A stretch of 64,000 nt of DNA, taken from NCBI RefSeq assembly GCF_001636345.1, contig NZ_KV440945.1, positions 1,270,975 through 1,334,974 on the forward strand, written 5' to 3'. The DNA comes from Cytobacillus gottheilii (GTDB taxonomy: Bacteria > Bacillota > Bacilli > Bacillales > Cytobacillaceae). Shown here in pieces: positions 57,500 to 64,000 of the stretch (position 1 is its first letter; the number at the start of each line of letters is the position of its first letter). The position numbers were made by a program, and so were the translations under genes. Below the pieces are notes generated by a model. That model was not told where the DNA came from, made no database searches, and saw only the letters and a program-made list of their open reading frames with translations.

Positions 57500-58594
57500 C
57501 TAAATTATTTGCAATTCCTTTGGAAATTTAGTTAAAACTTCTACCCCATTCTCAGTAACTGCCAGGTCATCTTCAATTCTCACGCCTGCGACTCCTGGTA
57601 CGTAGATGCCTGGTTCAATAGTAAAGACCATTCCTTTTTCAAGCTGAAGCGGATTGGTCTCAGTTAAGGATGGATATTCATGTACACTGATTCCAAGTCC
57701 ATGACCTAATCGGTGTGGGAAATATTCTCCATAGCCAGCTTCTCCAATAATATTCCGTGCTGTTAAATCAATATCAGCAGCTGTCATGCCGGGTCTACTG
57801 GCTTCTACTGCAGCCAGCTGTGCTTTTAGTACGGTATCATAGATCTCTTTTTGCTTATCATTGATATCACCGAATGCAACGGTTCTTGTAATATCAGAGC
57901 AGTATCCTTTCCATACAACACCTAAGTCGAAAAGAACAAGATCACCCTTTTTCATCTGAGTCATGCCCGGTGTGCCATGTGGCGAGGCACCGTTAGCTCC
58001 GGTTAGAACCATGGTTGAAAAGGACATTTCGTTGACACCTTTTTTCTTGAGTGCATACTCTATTGCTGCTAATACATCAAGCTCTGTTTTTCCTTCAGCA
58101 ATCTCCGAGCAGCCCACTTCAATAGCATAGTCGGCTAAAGCACATGCTTCTCTGATGATTTCAAGCTCTTGCTCATCCTTCACCATCCGAAGCTTTCTGA
58201 GCTTATCTTCTGCTGATACAAACTGCGCTCCGCTGAAAATTTGTGTAATGGCTTCATATCGTTCAACATTCATATGCTCTTTTTCAATTGCTGCACTGGA
58301 AATGTGAGCAACTCGTTTCTTTACTGCCTGGTGAACTTTCTCCCAAGGATTTTCAATATCGCTATAACCTATGATTTCATGGTTCCAGCCTGCTTGTTTA
58401 GCGTCTTCTATTTCCATGGCAGGGCAGACGAGAAATGGCTCTGCATCTTGGAAAACAGCAAGTCCCAGTAACCGTTCATGCGGATCACTGAAAAAACCGC
58501 TCAAATAAAAAACATTTTCAGATGAAGTGATAAAGCTAAACTGGATATCATTCTCTTTCATCCACTCAGAAACACTATGTAACTTTGTATTCAT
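57500..58594 (-). CDS. M24-family Xaa-Pro aminopeptidase
   Basis: 364 aa. Creatinase-like N-terminal domain (about 1-130) and pita-bread catalytic domain with the dinuclear metal ligands in LFDLGVVWKGYCSDITRT, HRLGHGLGISVHE, TIEPGIY and VRIEDDLAV. Cleaves N-terminal residues before proline. Start ATG with GGGAGG upstream. Related to YkvY/YqhT-type dipeptidases of Bacillus. Confidence 0.9.
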   Translation of the reverse strand: MNTKLHSVSEWMKENDIQFSFITSSENVFYLSGFFSDPHERLLGLAVFQDAEPFLVCPAMEIEDAKQAGWNHEIIGYSDIENPWEKVHQAVKKRVAHISSAAIEKEHMNVERYEAITQIFSGAQFVSAEDKLRKLRMVKDEQELEIIREACALADYAIEVGCSEIAEGKTELDVLAAIEYALKKKGVNEMSFSTMVLTGANGASPHGTPGMTQMKKGDLVLFDLGVVWKGYCSDITRTVAFGDINDKQKEIYDTVLKAQLAAVEASRPGMTAADIDLTARNIIGEAGYGEYFPHRLGHGLGISVHEYPSLTETNPLQLEKGMVFTIEPGIYVPGVAGVRIEDDLAVTENGVEVLTKFPKELQII

Positions 58595-58809
58595 ATATGT
58601 ACCTCCCTTATCGTCCTTACTATGAGAGTAGCAACTAATAAAGGAAAAGTAAATATCAAGAACCTAGAGAGATGTCGATGAAATTTATAATTCATGTTAC
58701 AAGGGGATTTTCACTGAATTTATATTTTTCGTTACATAATGGATATAGAAAAAGGGAATAGCAACTATGTGGAAGTAGTGAATGAAGAAAATGTTAAGGA
58801 GTGTTGATC

Positions 58810-59490
58810 TTGAAAGTATCATATCATGGACATTCAATCGTGAAGATTGAAACAAATGGAAAAACGATTCTTATCGATCCTTTTATTAATGGGAATGAAC
58901 TAACAGATTTAAAAGCTGAAGATGTAAAAGCAGATGTCATCATTGTCACACATGGCCATGGCGATCATTTAGGTGATACAGTTGAAATAGCAAAAAAGAA
59001 TGATGCGTTAGTAATTGGGAATGCAGAGCTTGCTGCCTATTTAGGCTGGCAAGGAGTCAAGACCCATGGAATGAGCATTGGCGGAGCTTATGAATTTGAT
59101 TTTGGGAAAGTGAAGTTAACGCAAGCTATCCACGGAACAGGGTACATTACGGATGACCAGCAAATTATTTATTTGGGGATGCCAGCCGGAGTGCTGTTTA
59201 TGGCAGAAGGAAAGACCGTATATCATGCGGGAGACACAGCTTTATTCTCAGATATGAAGCTAATTGGGGAGCGTCATCCTATCGATGTAGTATTTTTGCC
59301 GATTGGGGATAATTTTACGATGGGCCCTGAAGATGCTGCTTATGCAGCCAAATTATTGCAGGCAAAAACAGTGGTACCAATTCATTTTAATACATTCCCG
59401 CCAATTAAACAGGATCCCCATGAATTTATTGAGCTTCTTGATGATCAAAGCGGAAAAGTATTAGAGGCCGGCGAGTCGATTGAACTGTAG
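58810..59490 (+). CDS. ytkL: YtkL, UPF0173 metal-dependent hydrolase
   Basis: 226 aa metallo-beta-lactamase fold. HxHxDH motif in [12 protein letters not shown], then FHAGDT-type [22 protein letters not shown] and VPIHFNTFP. Substrate unknown. TTG start at 58810, 8 nt after AAGGAG, giving MKVSYHGHS, as in homologues. Confidence 0.92.
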   Translation: MKVSYHGHSIVKIETNGKTILIDPFINGNELTDLKAEDVKADVIIVTHGHGDHLGDTVEIAKKNDALVIGNAELAAYLGWQGVKTHGMSIGGAYEFDFGKVKLTQAIHGTGYITDDQQIIYLGMPAGVLFMAEGKTVYHAGDTALFSDMKLIGERHPIDVVFLPIGDNFTMGPEDAAYAAKLLQAKTVVPIHFNTFPPIKQDPHEFIELLDDQSGKVLEAGESIEL

Positions 59491-59551
59491 TCAGCTTTGT
59501 ATTATAAGAGAATGTTGAGTTGCCTTCTAACCGAGGAAAGCTAAAAATAGA

Positions 59552-59590
59552 AAAGAGGCACATGCTTCATTTTAGAGCATGTGCTTTTTG
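59552..59590 (+). terminator. Terminator after ytkL
   Basis: GCACATGCT / AGCATGTGC hairpin with T5. Confidence 0.8.
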
Positions 59591-59647
59591 CATGTTTTCA
59601 GCATGTCCGCATACATTTTAATGATAGATGTATTAGGAGGGGAAATC

Positions 59648-59887
59648 ATGAACAAAAATCGTTACTTATTATGTTTGCTCATTTGTGGGCTCATGCTTTA
59701 TTATGCTGTGCCTCGCTTAAGTATTCAGGCAGGAGGAGAACAAGGCTTATTCTCTGCCGTATGGCTTGCATTTATGCTTATGGCCGTTGCCGGGAATTTA
59801 ACAGCGATGCTTTACGCTCCAAGACGCGCAGCTCGTACACAAAAAACATTAATCGCTGACAAAAAGAAGATCCGCTCTTATCGCTAG
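59648..59887 (+). CDS. Small two-helix membrane protein
   Basis: 79 aa, ATG 59648 behind AGGAGGGG. Two membrane helices (about 6-22 and 35-58) and a basic C-terminus (APRRAARTQKTLIADKKKIRSYR). I do not recognise a function. Sits between ytkL and ytoI with its own upstream terminator. Confidence 0.78.
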   Translation: MNKNRYLLCLLICGLMLYYAVPRLSIQAGGEQGLFSAVWLAFMLMAVAGNLTAMLYAPRRAARTQKTLIADKKKIRSYR

Positions 59888-59904
59888 CAGAGCGGCAGAC
59901 TGAA

Positions 59905-59933
59905 TTGAATATAGACCCTCTTAACCTTATAAT
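59905..59933 (+). promoter_or_regulatory. ytoI promoter
   Basis: TTGAAT (59905-59910), 17 bp, TATAAT (59928-59933). Confidence 0.75.
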
Positions 59934-59967
59934 AGACTTAGCAATGAGGAGAAGAGGGTGACATGGA

Positions 59968-61287
59968 TTGGCGACGAAACACGAACAAATCCTGCAATAT
60001 ATAGATGAATTGCCCGTTGGGGAAAAAATTTCTGTCAGGCAAATTGCGAAAGCATTATCTGTAAGCGAAGGAACAGCTTACAGGGCCATTAAGGAAGCTG
60101 AGAATAAAGGTTACGTAAGCACCATTGAACGTGTAGGCACGATTAGAATCGAGCGGAAGAAAAAAGAAAACATTGAAAAGCTTACGTACGCTGAGGTTGT
60201 AAACATCGTTGATGGTCAAGTACTTGGCGGCAGAACCGGGCTCCATAAAACACTTAATAAGTTTGTCATCGGAGCAATGGAGCTCGATGCCATGATGCGT
60301 TATACCGGTGCGGGAAACCTCCTGATTATCGGGAACCGGACAAATGCTCATGAACTGGCTCTAAAAGCAGGTGCGGCAGTACTCATTACGGGTGGGTTTG
60401 ATACCGATGAGGATGTGAAGCGAATTGCAGATGAACTGCAGCTCCCGATCATCTCGACTAGCTATGATACATTCACTGTTGCAACCATGATTAATCGGGC
60501 GATTTACGATCAGCTCATAAAAAAAGAGATTGTCCTGGTAGAGGACATTTTAACACCTATTGAAGATACGACTATTCTGAGAACAACTGATACAGTCGAG
60601 GATTGGTTTACATATAACCGGCAGACTACCCATAGCCGTTTTCCTGTTGTAGATCATAATGGAAAAGTCTATGGAATGGTTACCTCTAAAGACGTTATGG
60701 GCAGAGACCCGCATACTTCTATTGAAAAAATAATGACGAAAAATCCAATGACGGTTGGCGGAAAAACAAGTGTTGCTTCTTCCTCTCATATGATGGTATG
60801 GGAAGGAATTGAATTGCTGCCTGTAGTTGATGATGCCAATAAATTAATTGGCATCATCAGCAGGCAGGATGTATTAAAGGCATTGCAAATGATTCAGCGC
60901 CAGCCGCAGGTGGGGGAAACGCTGGATGATATCGTTACAAATCAGTTTACCGTCATGAAAGGCAAAGGCAAAGGTGATGATGTATACCAATGCGAGGTAA
61001 CACCGCAAATGACAAATTATCTTGGCACGATTTCTTATGGTGTTTTTACTACAATTGTTTCTGAGGCAGCCAATCGCATTTTGAAAAGCTATAAAAAAGG
61101 TGATCTTGTTGTAGAAAATATGACGATCTATTTTTTAAAACCTGTTCAAATTGACAGCACCCTTGATATATTCCCAAAAGTACTTGAGGTTGGAAGAAAG
61201 TTTGGTAAAGTCGACGTTGAAGTCTTCAATGAAGGGATTCTTGTCGGTAAAGCAATGATGATGTGCCAGCTGATTGACAGAAGCTAA
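59968..61287 (+). CDS. ytoI: YtoI, HTH-DRTGG-CBS-hotdog protein
   Basis: 439 aa with four parts: winged helix-turn-helix (about 1-62, KISVRQIAKALSVSEGTAYRAI), DRTGG domain (about 75-185), a CBS pair (about 190-315, TTHSRFPVVDHNGKVYGMV and IELLPVVDDANKLIGII), and a hotdog thioesterase-like domain (about 330-439). Likely a nucleotide-sensing regulator; no substrate known. TTG start after GAAGAGGGTGA, giving MATKHEQILQYI as in homologues. Confidence 0.9.
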   Translation: MATKHEQILQYIDELPVGEKISVRQIAKALSVSEGTAYRAIKEAENKGYVSTIERVGTIRIERKKKENIEKLTYAEVVNIVDGQVLGGRTGLHKTLNKFVIGAMELDAMMRYTGAGNLLIIGNRTNAHELALKAGAAVLITGGFDTDEDVKRIADELQLPIISTSYDTFTVATMINRAIYDQLIKKEIVLVEDILTPIEDTTILRTTDTVEDWFTYNRQTTHSRFPVVDHNGKVYGMVTSKDVMGRDPHTSIEKIMTKNPMTVGGKTSVASSSHMMVWEGIELLPVVDDANKLIGIISRQDVLKALQMIQRQPQVGETLDDIVTNQFTVMKGKGKGDDVYQCEVTPQMTNYLGTISYGVFTTIVSEAANRILKSYKKGDLVVENMTIYFLKPVQIDSTLDIFPKVLEVGRKFGKVDVEVFNEGILVGKAMMMCQLIDRS

Positions 61288-61318
61288 TGTGATCACTAAA
61301 TAGAGAATTAGAGCACAT

Positions 61319-61347
61319 CAAAAAGCCCGCCATTGTCTGGCGGGCAA
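61319..61347 (-). terminator. Terminator of ytpI (minus strand)
   Basis: GCCCGCCA / TGGCGGGC stem; the T-run is on the minus strand (GGGCTTTTTGATG). Confidence 0.75.
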
Positions 61348-61360
61348 GTAATAACGACTT

Positions 61361-61666
61361 TTATCCTTTTTTATACGCTTCAACCTCTGCTGCTGCATGC
61401 GGCAGATGAAATTTATACGCTTTAAAGCCAGTATATAGGCAAAGAACACCGACAATGATAAAAATAGCTGAAACGATATAGGCTGTTGTGTTCGGCGTTA
61501 GAAATAGCTGGTTTACTCCAAAAATTCCAACAAATGAGCCTAATGCCATTCTGCCTTTTGCAGTAATCCAATGCCTTTCAGCAGGACCTTTAGCCATGAA
61601 GGATCTGATCTTATAGAAAATATAAAGTGAAAAAGATACAATCACCAGTATAACGAGTATGGGCAT
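61361..61666 (-). CDS. ytpI: YtpI-like small membrane protein
   Basis: 101 aa with three membrane helices (about 2-20, 40-58, 62-82). GGAGG is 7 nt before ATG 61666, eight codons inside the longest frame. Function unknown. Divergent from nrnA, as ytpI and ytqI are neighbours in B. subtilis. Confidence 0.85.
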   Translation of the reverse strand: MPILVILVIVSFSLYIFYKIRSFMAKGPAERHWITAKGRMALGSFVGIFGVNQLFLTPNTTAYIVSAIFIIVGVLCLYTGFKAYKFHLPHAAAEVEAYKKG

Positions 61667-61887
61667 TGTTAAACCTCCAAGTATAATCAATCATATTCAT
61701 TTTAACGGGAAAGACAGTAAAATTCCAATTATATTTACAATCAGTAGGCAAAACGATTAAAATCCATTAATATATGATAAAAGTTATTTGGGCGTTTAGA
61801 GCGGTAAATTGTTAAAAGATCTCTCAGATCAGCTTGATCTGCTGTTGTTTTTATATTTATCAAATGTATATCCAAAAGGAGTATCTC

Positions 61888-62823
61888 ATGAAAAAGCAAA
61901 TAATCGAAAAAATAAAGCAGTATGAAACCATTATCATACATAGACACGTAAGACCAGATCCAGATGCATATGGCTCTCAAGGCGGTCTGGCTGAGGTGAT
62001 TCAGGCATCATTCCCGGAGAAAAAAGTTTATACAGTTGGTCAGGAAGAAGATACTCTGCACTATCTGCGCAGATTGGACAACATCTCCGATGATACATTT
62101 AAAGGAGCACTTGTCATTGTATGCGATACAGCTAATACAGAACGAATTTGTGACCAGCGCTATACAAAGGGTGATTTCCTAATCAAAATTGACCATCATC
62201 CGAATGTGGATCCATATGGAGACATCATGTGGGTAGATACTAATGCCAGCTCCACTAGTGAAATGATCTATGAATTTTATAAGGAAGGCAAGGATGATGG
62301 CCTCCAAATGTCTGATGAAGCAGCGCGTCTTCTTTTTGCAGGAATTGTAGGGGACACTGGCAGGTTTCTATATCCAAGCTCAACAGAAAAGACATTTGCA
62401 TATGCGGGTGAGCTAATTCACTATCAATTTTCCCGGACAGAGCTTTTTGATAAAATGTATGAGCTTCAGCCGAATATCGTTAAATTGAATGGTTTTGTGC
62501 TGCAGAATTTTGAAATGCTCCAGCATGGAGCTGCCATGATGGTATTGAAGAAAGAACTGCTCGAAACCTATGATGCAAAACCTTCTCAAGCGTCCTTGCT
62601 TGTAAGTGAGCTTGGGAACGTTGCAGGCATTAAAGCATGGGTATTTTTCATCGAGGAAAATGATCAAATCCGTGTTCGCCTGCGCTCGAAAGGACCGGTC
62701 ATCAACACGATTGCTGCTAAATACAACGGAGGCGGCCACCCGCTTGCAGCAGGTGCATCAATTTATTCGTGGGATGAAATGAGTTCTGTCATAAAGGATT
62801 TAGAAGAGGTTTGTAAAAAGTAA
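61888..62823 (+). CDS. nrnA: NrnA (YtqI), nanoRNase and pAp phosphatase
   Basis: 311 aa DHH/DHHA1 phosphoesterase. Metal motifs IIIHRHVRPDPDAYGSQ, VCDTANTERI, KIDHHPNVDPYG and the DHHA1 motif GGGHPLAAGAS. Degrades 2-5-mer RNAs and 3-prime-phosphoadenosine 5-prime-phosphate. AAAGGAG before ATG 61888. Confidence 0.95.
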   Translation: MKKQIIEKIKQYETIIIHRHVRPDPDAYGSQGGLAEVIQASFPEKKVYTVGQEEDTLHYLRRLDNISDDTFKGALVIVCDTANTERICDQRYTKGDFLIKIDHHPNVDPYGDIMWVDTNASSTSEMIYEFYKEGKDDGLQMSDEAARLLFAGIVGDTGRFLYPSSTEKTFAYAGELIHYQFSRTELFDKMYELQPNIVKLNGFVLQNFEMLQHGAAMMVLKKELLETYDAKPSQASLLVSELGNVAGIKAWVFFIEENDQIRVRLRSKGPVINTIAAKYNGGGHPLAAGASIYSWDEMSSVIKDLEEVCKK

Positions 62824-62849
62824 AAAGCTGACAAATGTCAGCTTTTTTT
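62822..62849 (+). terminator. Terminator after nrnA
   Basis: AAAAAGCTGACA-AA-TGTCAGCTTTTTTT. Confidence 0.88.
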
Positions 62850-62901
62850 GCTTATTAAGTGCAGATAAGCTTCCTCCTATCCGTCCAGCCTTAGATATTT
62901 T

Positions 62902-63402
62902 CTATTCAAGCTGCAGATTCACATGGATGGAGAAGGTCGTATATACACTCATTTTTTTAATCGTTACTTTATAACGCTTTCCATTGATTTCAAGTGTTTT
63001 GTTTTGAATGATTCTTTCAATTAAGCCTAAGCTTGAATGTACAGTTTCAATATCTTTTGCAACCATCATGCTGATTTCTTCTTTTAACGTTTTTTCAGCT
63101 TCAAAGACACTGTATACATCAAGTTTGTATTTGTTATAGTTATCTATTTTTAAATGGATCTGCTGAACGGTCAGTTTTTCTTTATTCTCTTTATTCAGTT
63201 TCTTAAATTCTTCCTGCCAAATATCCTTTTCCTTGGTGAGTTCCTGTATTAAGTCCTTTTGACCATCAATTTGTTTACTGTAATCCTCCTGCCATTCTCC
63301 AAAGATATACAGAAAAAAAAACCAGCTGATAAATGCACCGATAGCCATCCCTCCTAAAAAGCGCTGCCATGAGGGCTTGCGGTAAAGAGGTGGGATTCTC
63401 AT
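62902..63402 (-). CDS. ytrI: YtrI, sporulation membrane protein
   Basis: 166 aa. N-terminal RIPPLYRKPSWQRFLGGM, one membrane helix (about 16-35), a coiled-coil stretch (about 40-75) and a beta-rich C-terminus. In B. subtilis ytrI is expressed in the mother cell and affects spore formation. Its ATG overlaps the ytrH stop by one base (TAATG), so the pair is coupled. Confidence 0.9.
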   Translation of the reverse strand: MRIPPLYRKPSWQRFLGGMAIGAFISWFFFLYIFGEWQEDYSKQIDGQKDLIQELTKEKDIWQEEFKKLNKENKEKLTVQQIHLKIDNYNKYKLDVYSVFEAEKTLKEEISMMVAKDIETVHSSLGLIERIIQNKTLEINGKRYKVTIKKMSVYTTFSIHVNLQLE

Positions 63403-63737
63403 TACGAAACATGCTCCTGTGTTAACCAGTTAATCAGCAGTGCTCCGGTTTGAGCACCTCCAAGGGCGGAAAGGATGAGCAGGCATTGCTTGAAAAGATC
63501 TTTTGTTTGTCCATCTAAAACGCCTCGTTCAAAACTATAAACAGTATCAAATGTCCCGCCGATTGCAGCAATAATCGCCCAGATTCGAATAAGATTCGAA
63601 AGACGGAAAACTTCTGTTAGCGGCGGCTTTCCAGTAATAAACGCTGCAAGTGCACCGATAATAGATCCGCCAAGCAAAACACCAAGTGCAATAAAGTAGC
63701 TTTCAAACAGTGATGCGAAAAAGGGTTGATTCTCCAT
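63402..63737 (-). CDS. ytrH: YtrH, sporulation membrane protein
   Basis: 111 aa with about three membrane segments (FIALGVLLGGSIIGALAAF; LIRIWAIIAAIGGTFDTVYSF; a C-terminal helix around LSALGGAQTGALLI). First clear gene of the ytrHI mother-cell pair. RBS GGATGGAG. No convincing sigma-E promoter found upstream. Confidence 0.9.
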   Translation of the reverse strand: MENQPFFASLFESYFIALGVLLGGSIIGALAAFITGKPPLTEVFRLSNLIRIWAIIAAIGGTFDTVYSFERGVLDGQTKDLFKQCLLILSALGGAQTGALLINWLTQEHVS

Positions 63738-63805
63738 ATATCTCCATCCTTGTTTAGCATATTCGTAAACATTTATTATTACATCATATGGACATACTGC
63801 TTTTT

Positions 63806-63904
63806 TTATGATGGTTGTCTCATTTTTAACAAACCTTGGAGAAATGTCCTTTCATAACGTTCTGCAAAAGCATACACATAAGTATTAAAGCTATAAGCAT
63901 TCAA
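63806..63904 (-). CDS. Possible 32-aa reading frame upstream of ytrH
   Basis: TTG at 63904 preceded by GGGAGGGTG at 8 nt; peptide begins MNAYSFNTYVYAFAERYERT and ends KMRQPS. An aromatic-rich segment ahead of sporulation genes could be a small spore peptide. Only the RBS and local context support it. Confidence 0.35.
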   Translation of the reverse strand: MNAYSFNTYVYAFAERYERTFLQGLLKMRQPS

Positions 63905-63911
63905 ACTTTCA

Positions 63912-63992
63912 TCACCCTCCCGCTAAAAGCGGATTTCTTTGCTGCATATGATTCTTCCTCATTAGGTACGGTGAATTGAAAAAAGAGAACAT
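63912..63992 (-). CDS. Possible short frame at the right window edge
   Basis: Minus-strand frame stopping at 63912-63914; from ATG 63992 it would give 26 aa (MFSFFNSPYLMRKNHMQQ...LLAGG). The frame stays open to the window end, so it may be longer. No upstream RBS is visible. Confidence 0.3.
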   Translation of the reverse strand: MFSFFNSPYLMRKNHMQQRNPLLAGG

Positions 63993-64000
63993 ATTTTCTT

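Noticed and set aside
61824..61840. CAGATCA-GCT-TGATCTG inverted repeat before nrnA
   Set aside because: No T-run and no match to an operator I know; such short palindromes are expected by chance.

Overview
The window is from the chromosome of a low-GC, endospore-forming Bacillaceae bacterium. Evidence: an alpha/beta-type small acid-soluble spore protein with a clear sigma-G promoter, spore genes ytrI/ytrH and a GerW-type protein, a RefZ-type regulator, a tyrosine T-box leader, an S4-type rpsD leader, CcpA (cre), CodY and ArgR-like operators, and a gene order that largely follows the Bacillus subtilis acuC-to-ytrH segment. It is not B. subtilis itself, because several blocks are inserted.

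Layout. 0-5.3 kb: end of motP, motS, then acuABC divergent from acsA (acetyl-CoA synthetase and its lysine acetylation control). 5.4-8.3 kb: a large class A penicillin-binding protein. 8.6-10.1 kb: T-box leader and tyrS. 10.2-22.3 kb: an accessory block between tyrS and rpsD, which are neighbours in B. subtilis. It holds an orphan gene, an S-layer-anchored PAP2 phosphatase with an autotransporter-type strand repeat, a MarR/permease/Cys-Cys-peptide cassette with its own operators, a complete galactitol-type PTS operon with a class II aldolase-like enzyme, and a TraX-family membrane protein. 22.6-40 kb: rpsD with leader, a diguanylate cyclase operon, a methionine gamma-lyase with a cre site, ytsP, refZ, hisJ, ezrA, braB, nifZ-thiI, sspA, ytcI and ytcJ. 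40-45 kb: rarD and two tandem group IIC-type introns placed exactly behind the rarD terminator, then nadF on the other strand. The upstream intron's reverse transcriptase is frameshifted. 45.8-57 kb: sppA-sppI (sigma-W-like promoter), ytfI-ytfJ, tpx, ytxK, ackA (CodY and CcpA sites), an EcsC paralogue, moaB, argGH and a universal stress protein. 57-64 kb: a short peptide gene, an M24 aminopeptidase, ytkL, a small membrane protein, ytoI, ytpI, nrnA, and the ytrH-ytrI sporulation pair with one or two possible tiny reading frames upstream.

Functional themes. Acetate and overflow metabolism (acsA, acuABC, ackA, megL, the PTS operon) carries CcpA-type sites. Envelope functions include the PBP, EzrA, SppA/SppI and the S-layer phosphatase. 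Two families of dispersed repeats were found by eye: a hairpin element present three times (about 14.3, 40.0 and 53.7 kb) and a 25-bp element present four times near 23.7 kb. The least familiar items are the S-layer/PAP2/autotransporter-repeat chimera, the TTTGCA-operator efflux cassette, the tandem introns and the three-copy hairpin element. Start codons were adjusted by ribosome binding sites wherever the longest frame was unconvincing.
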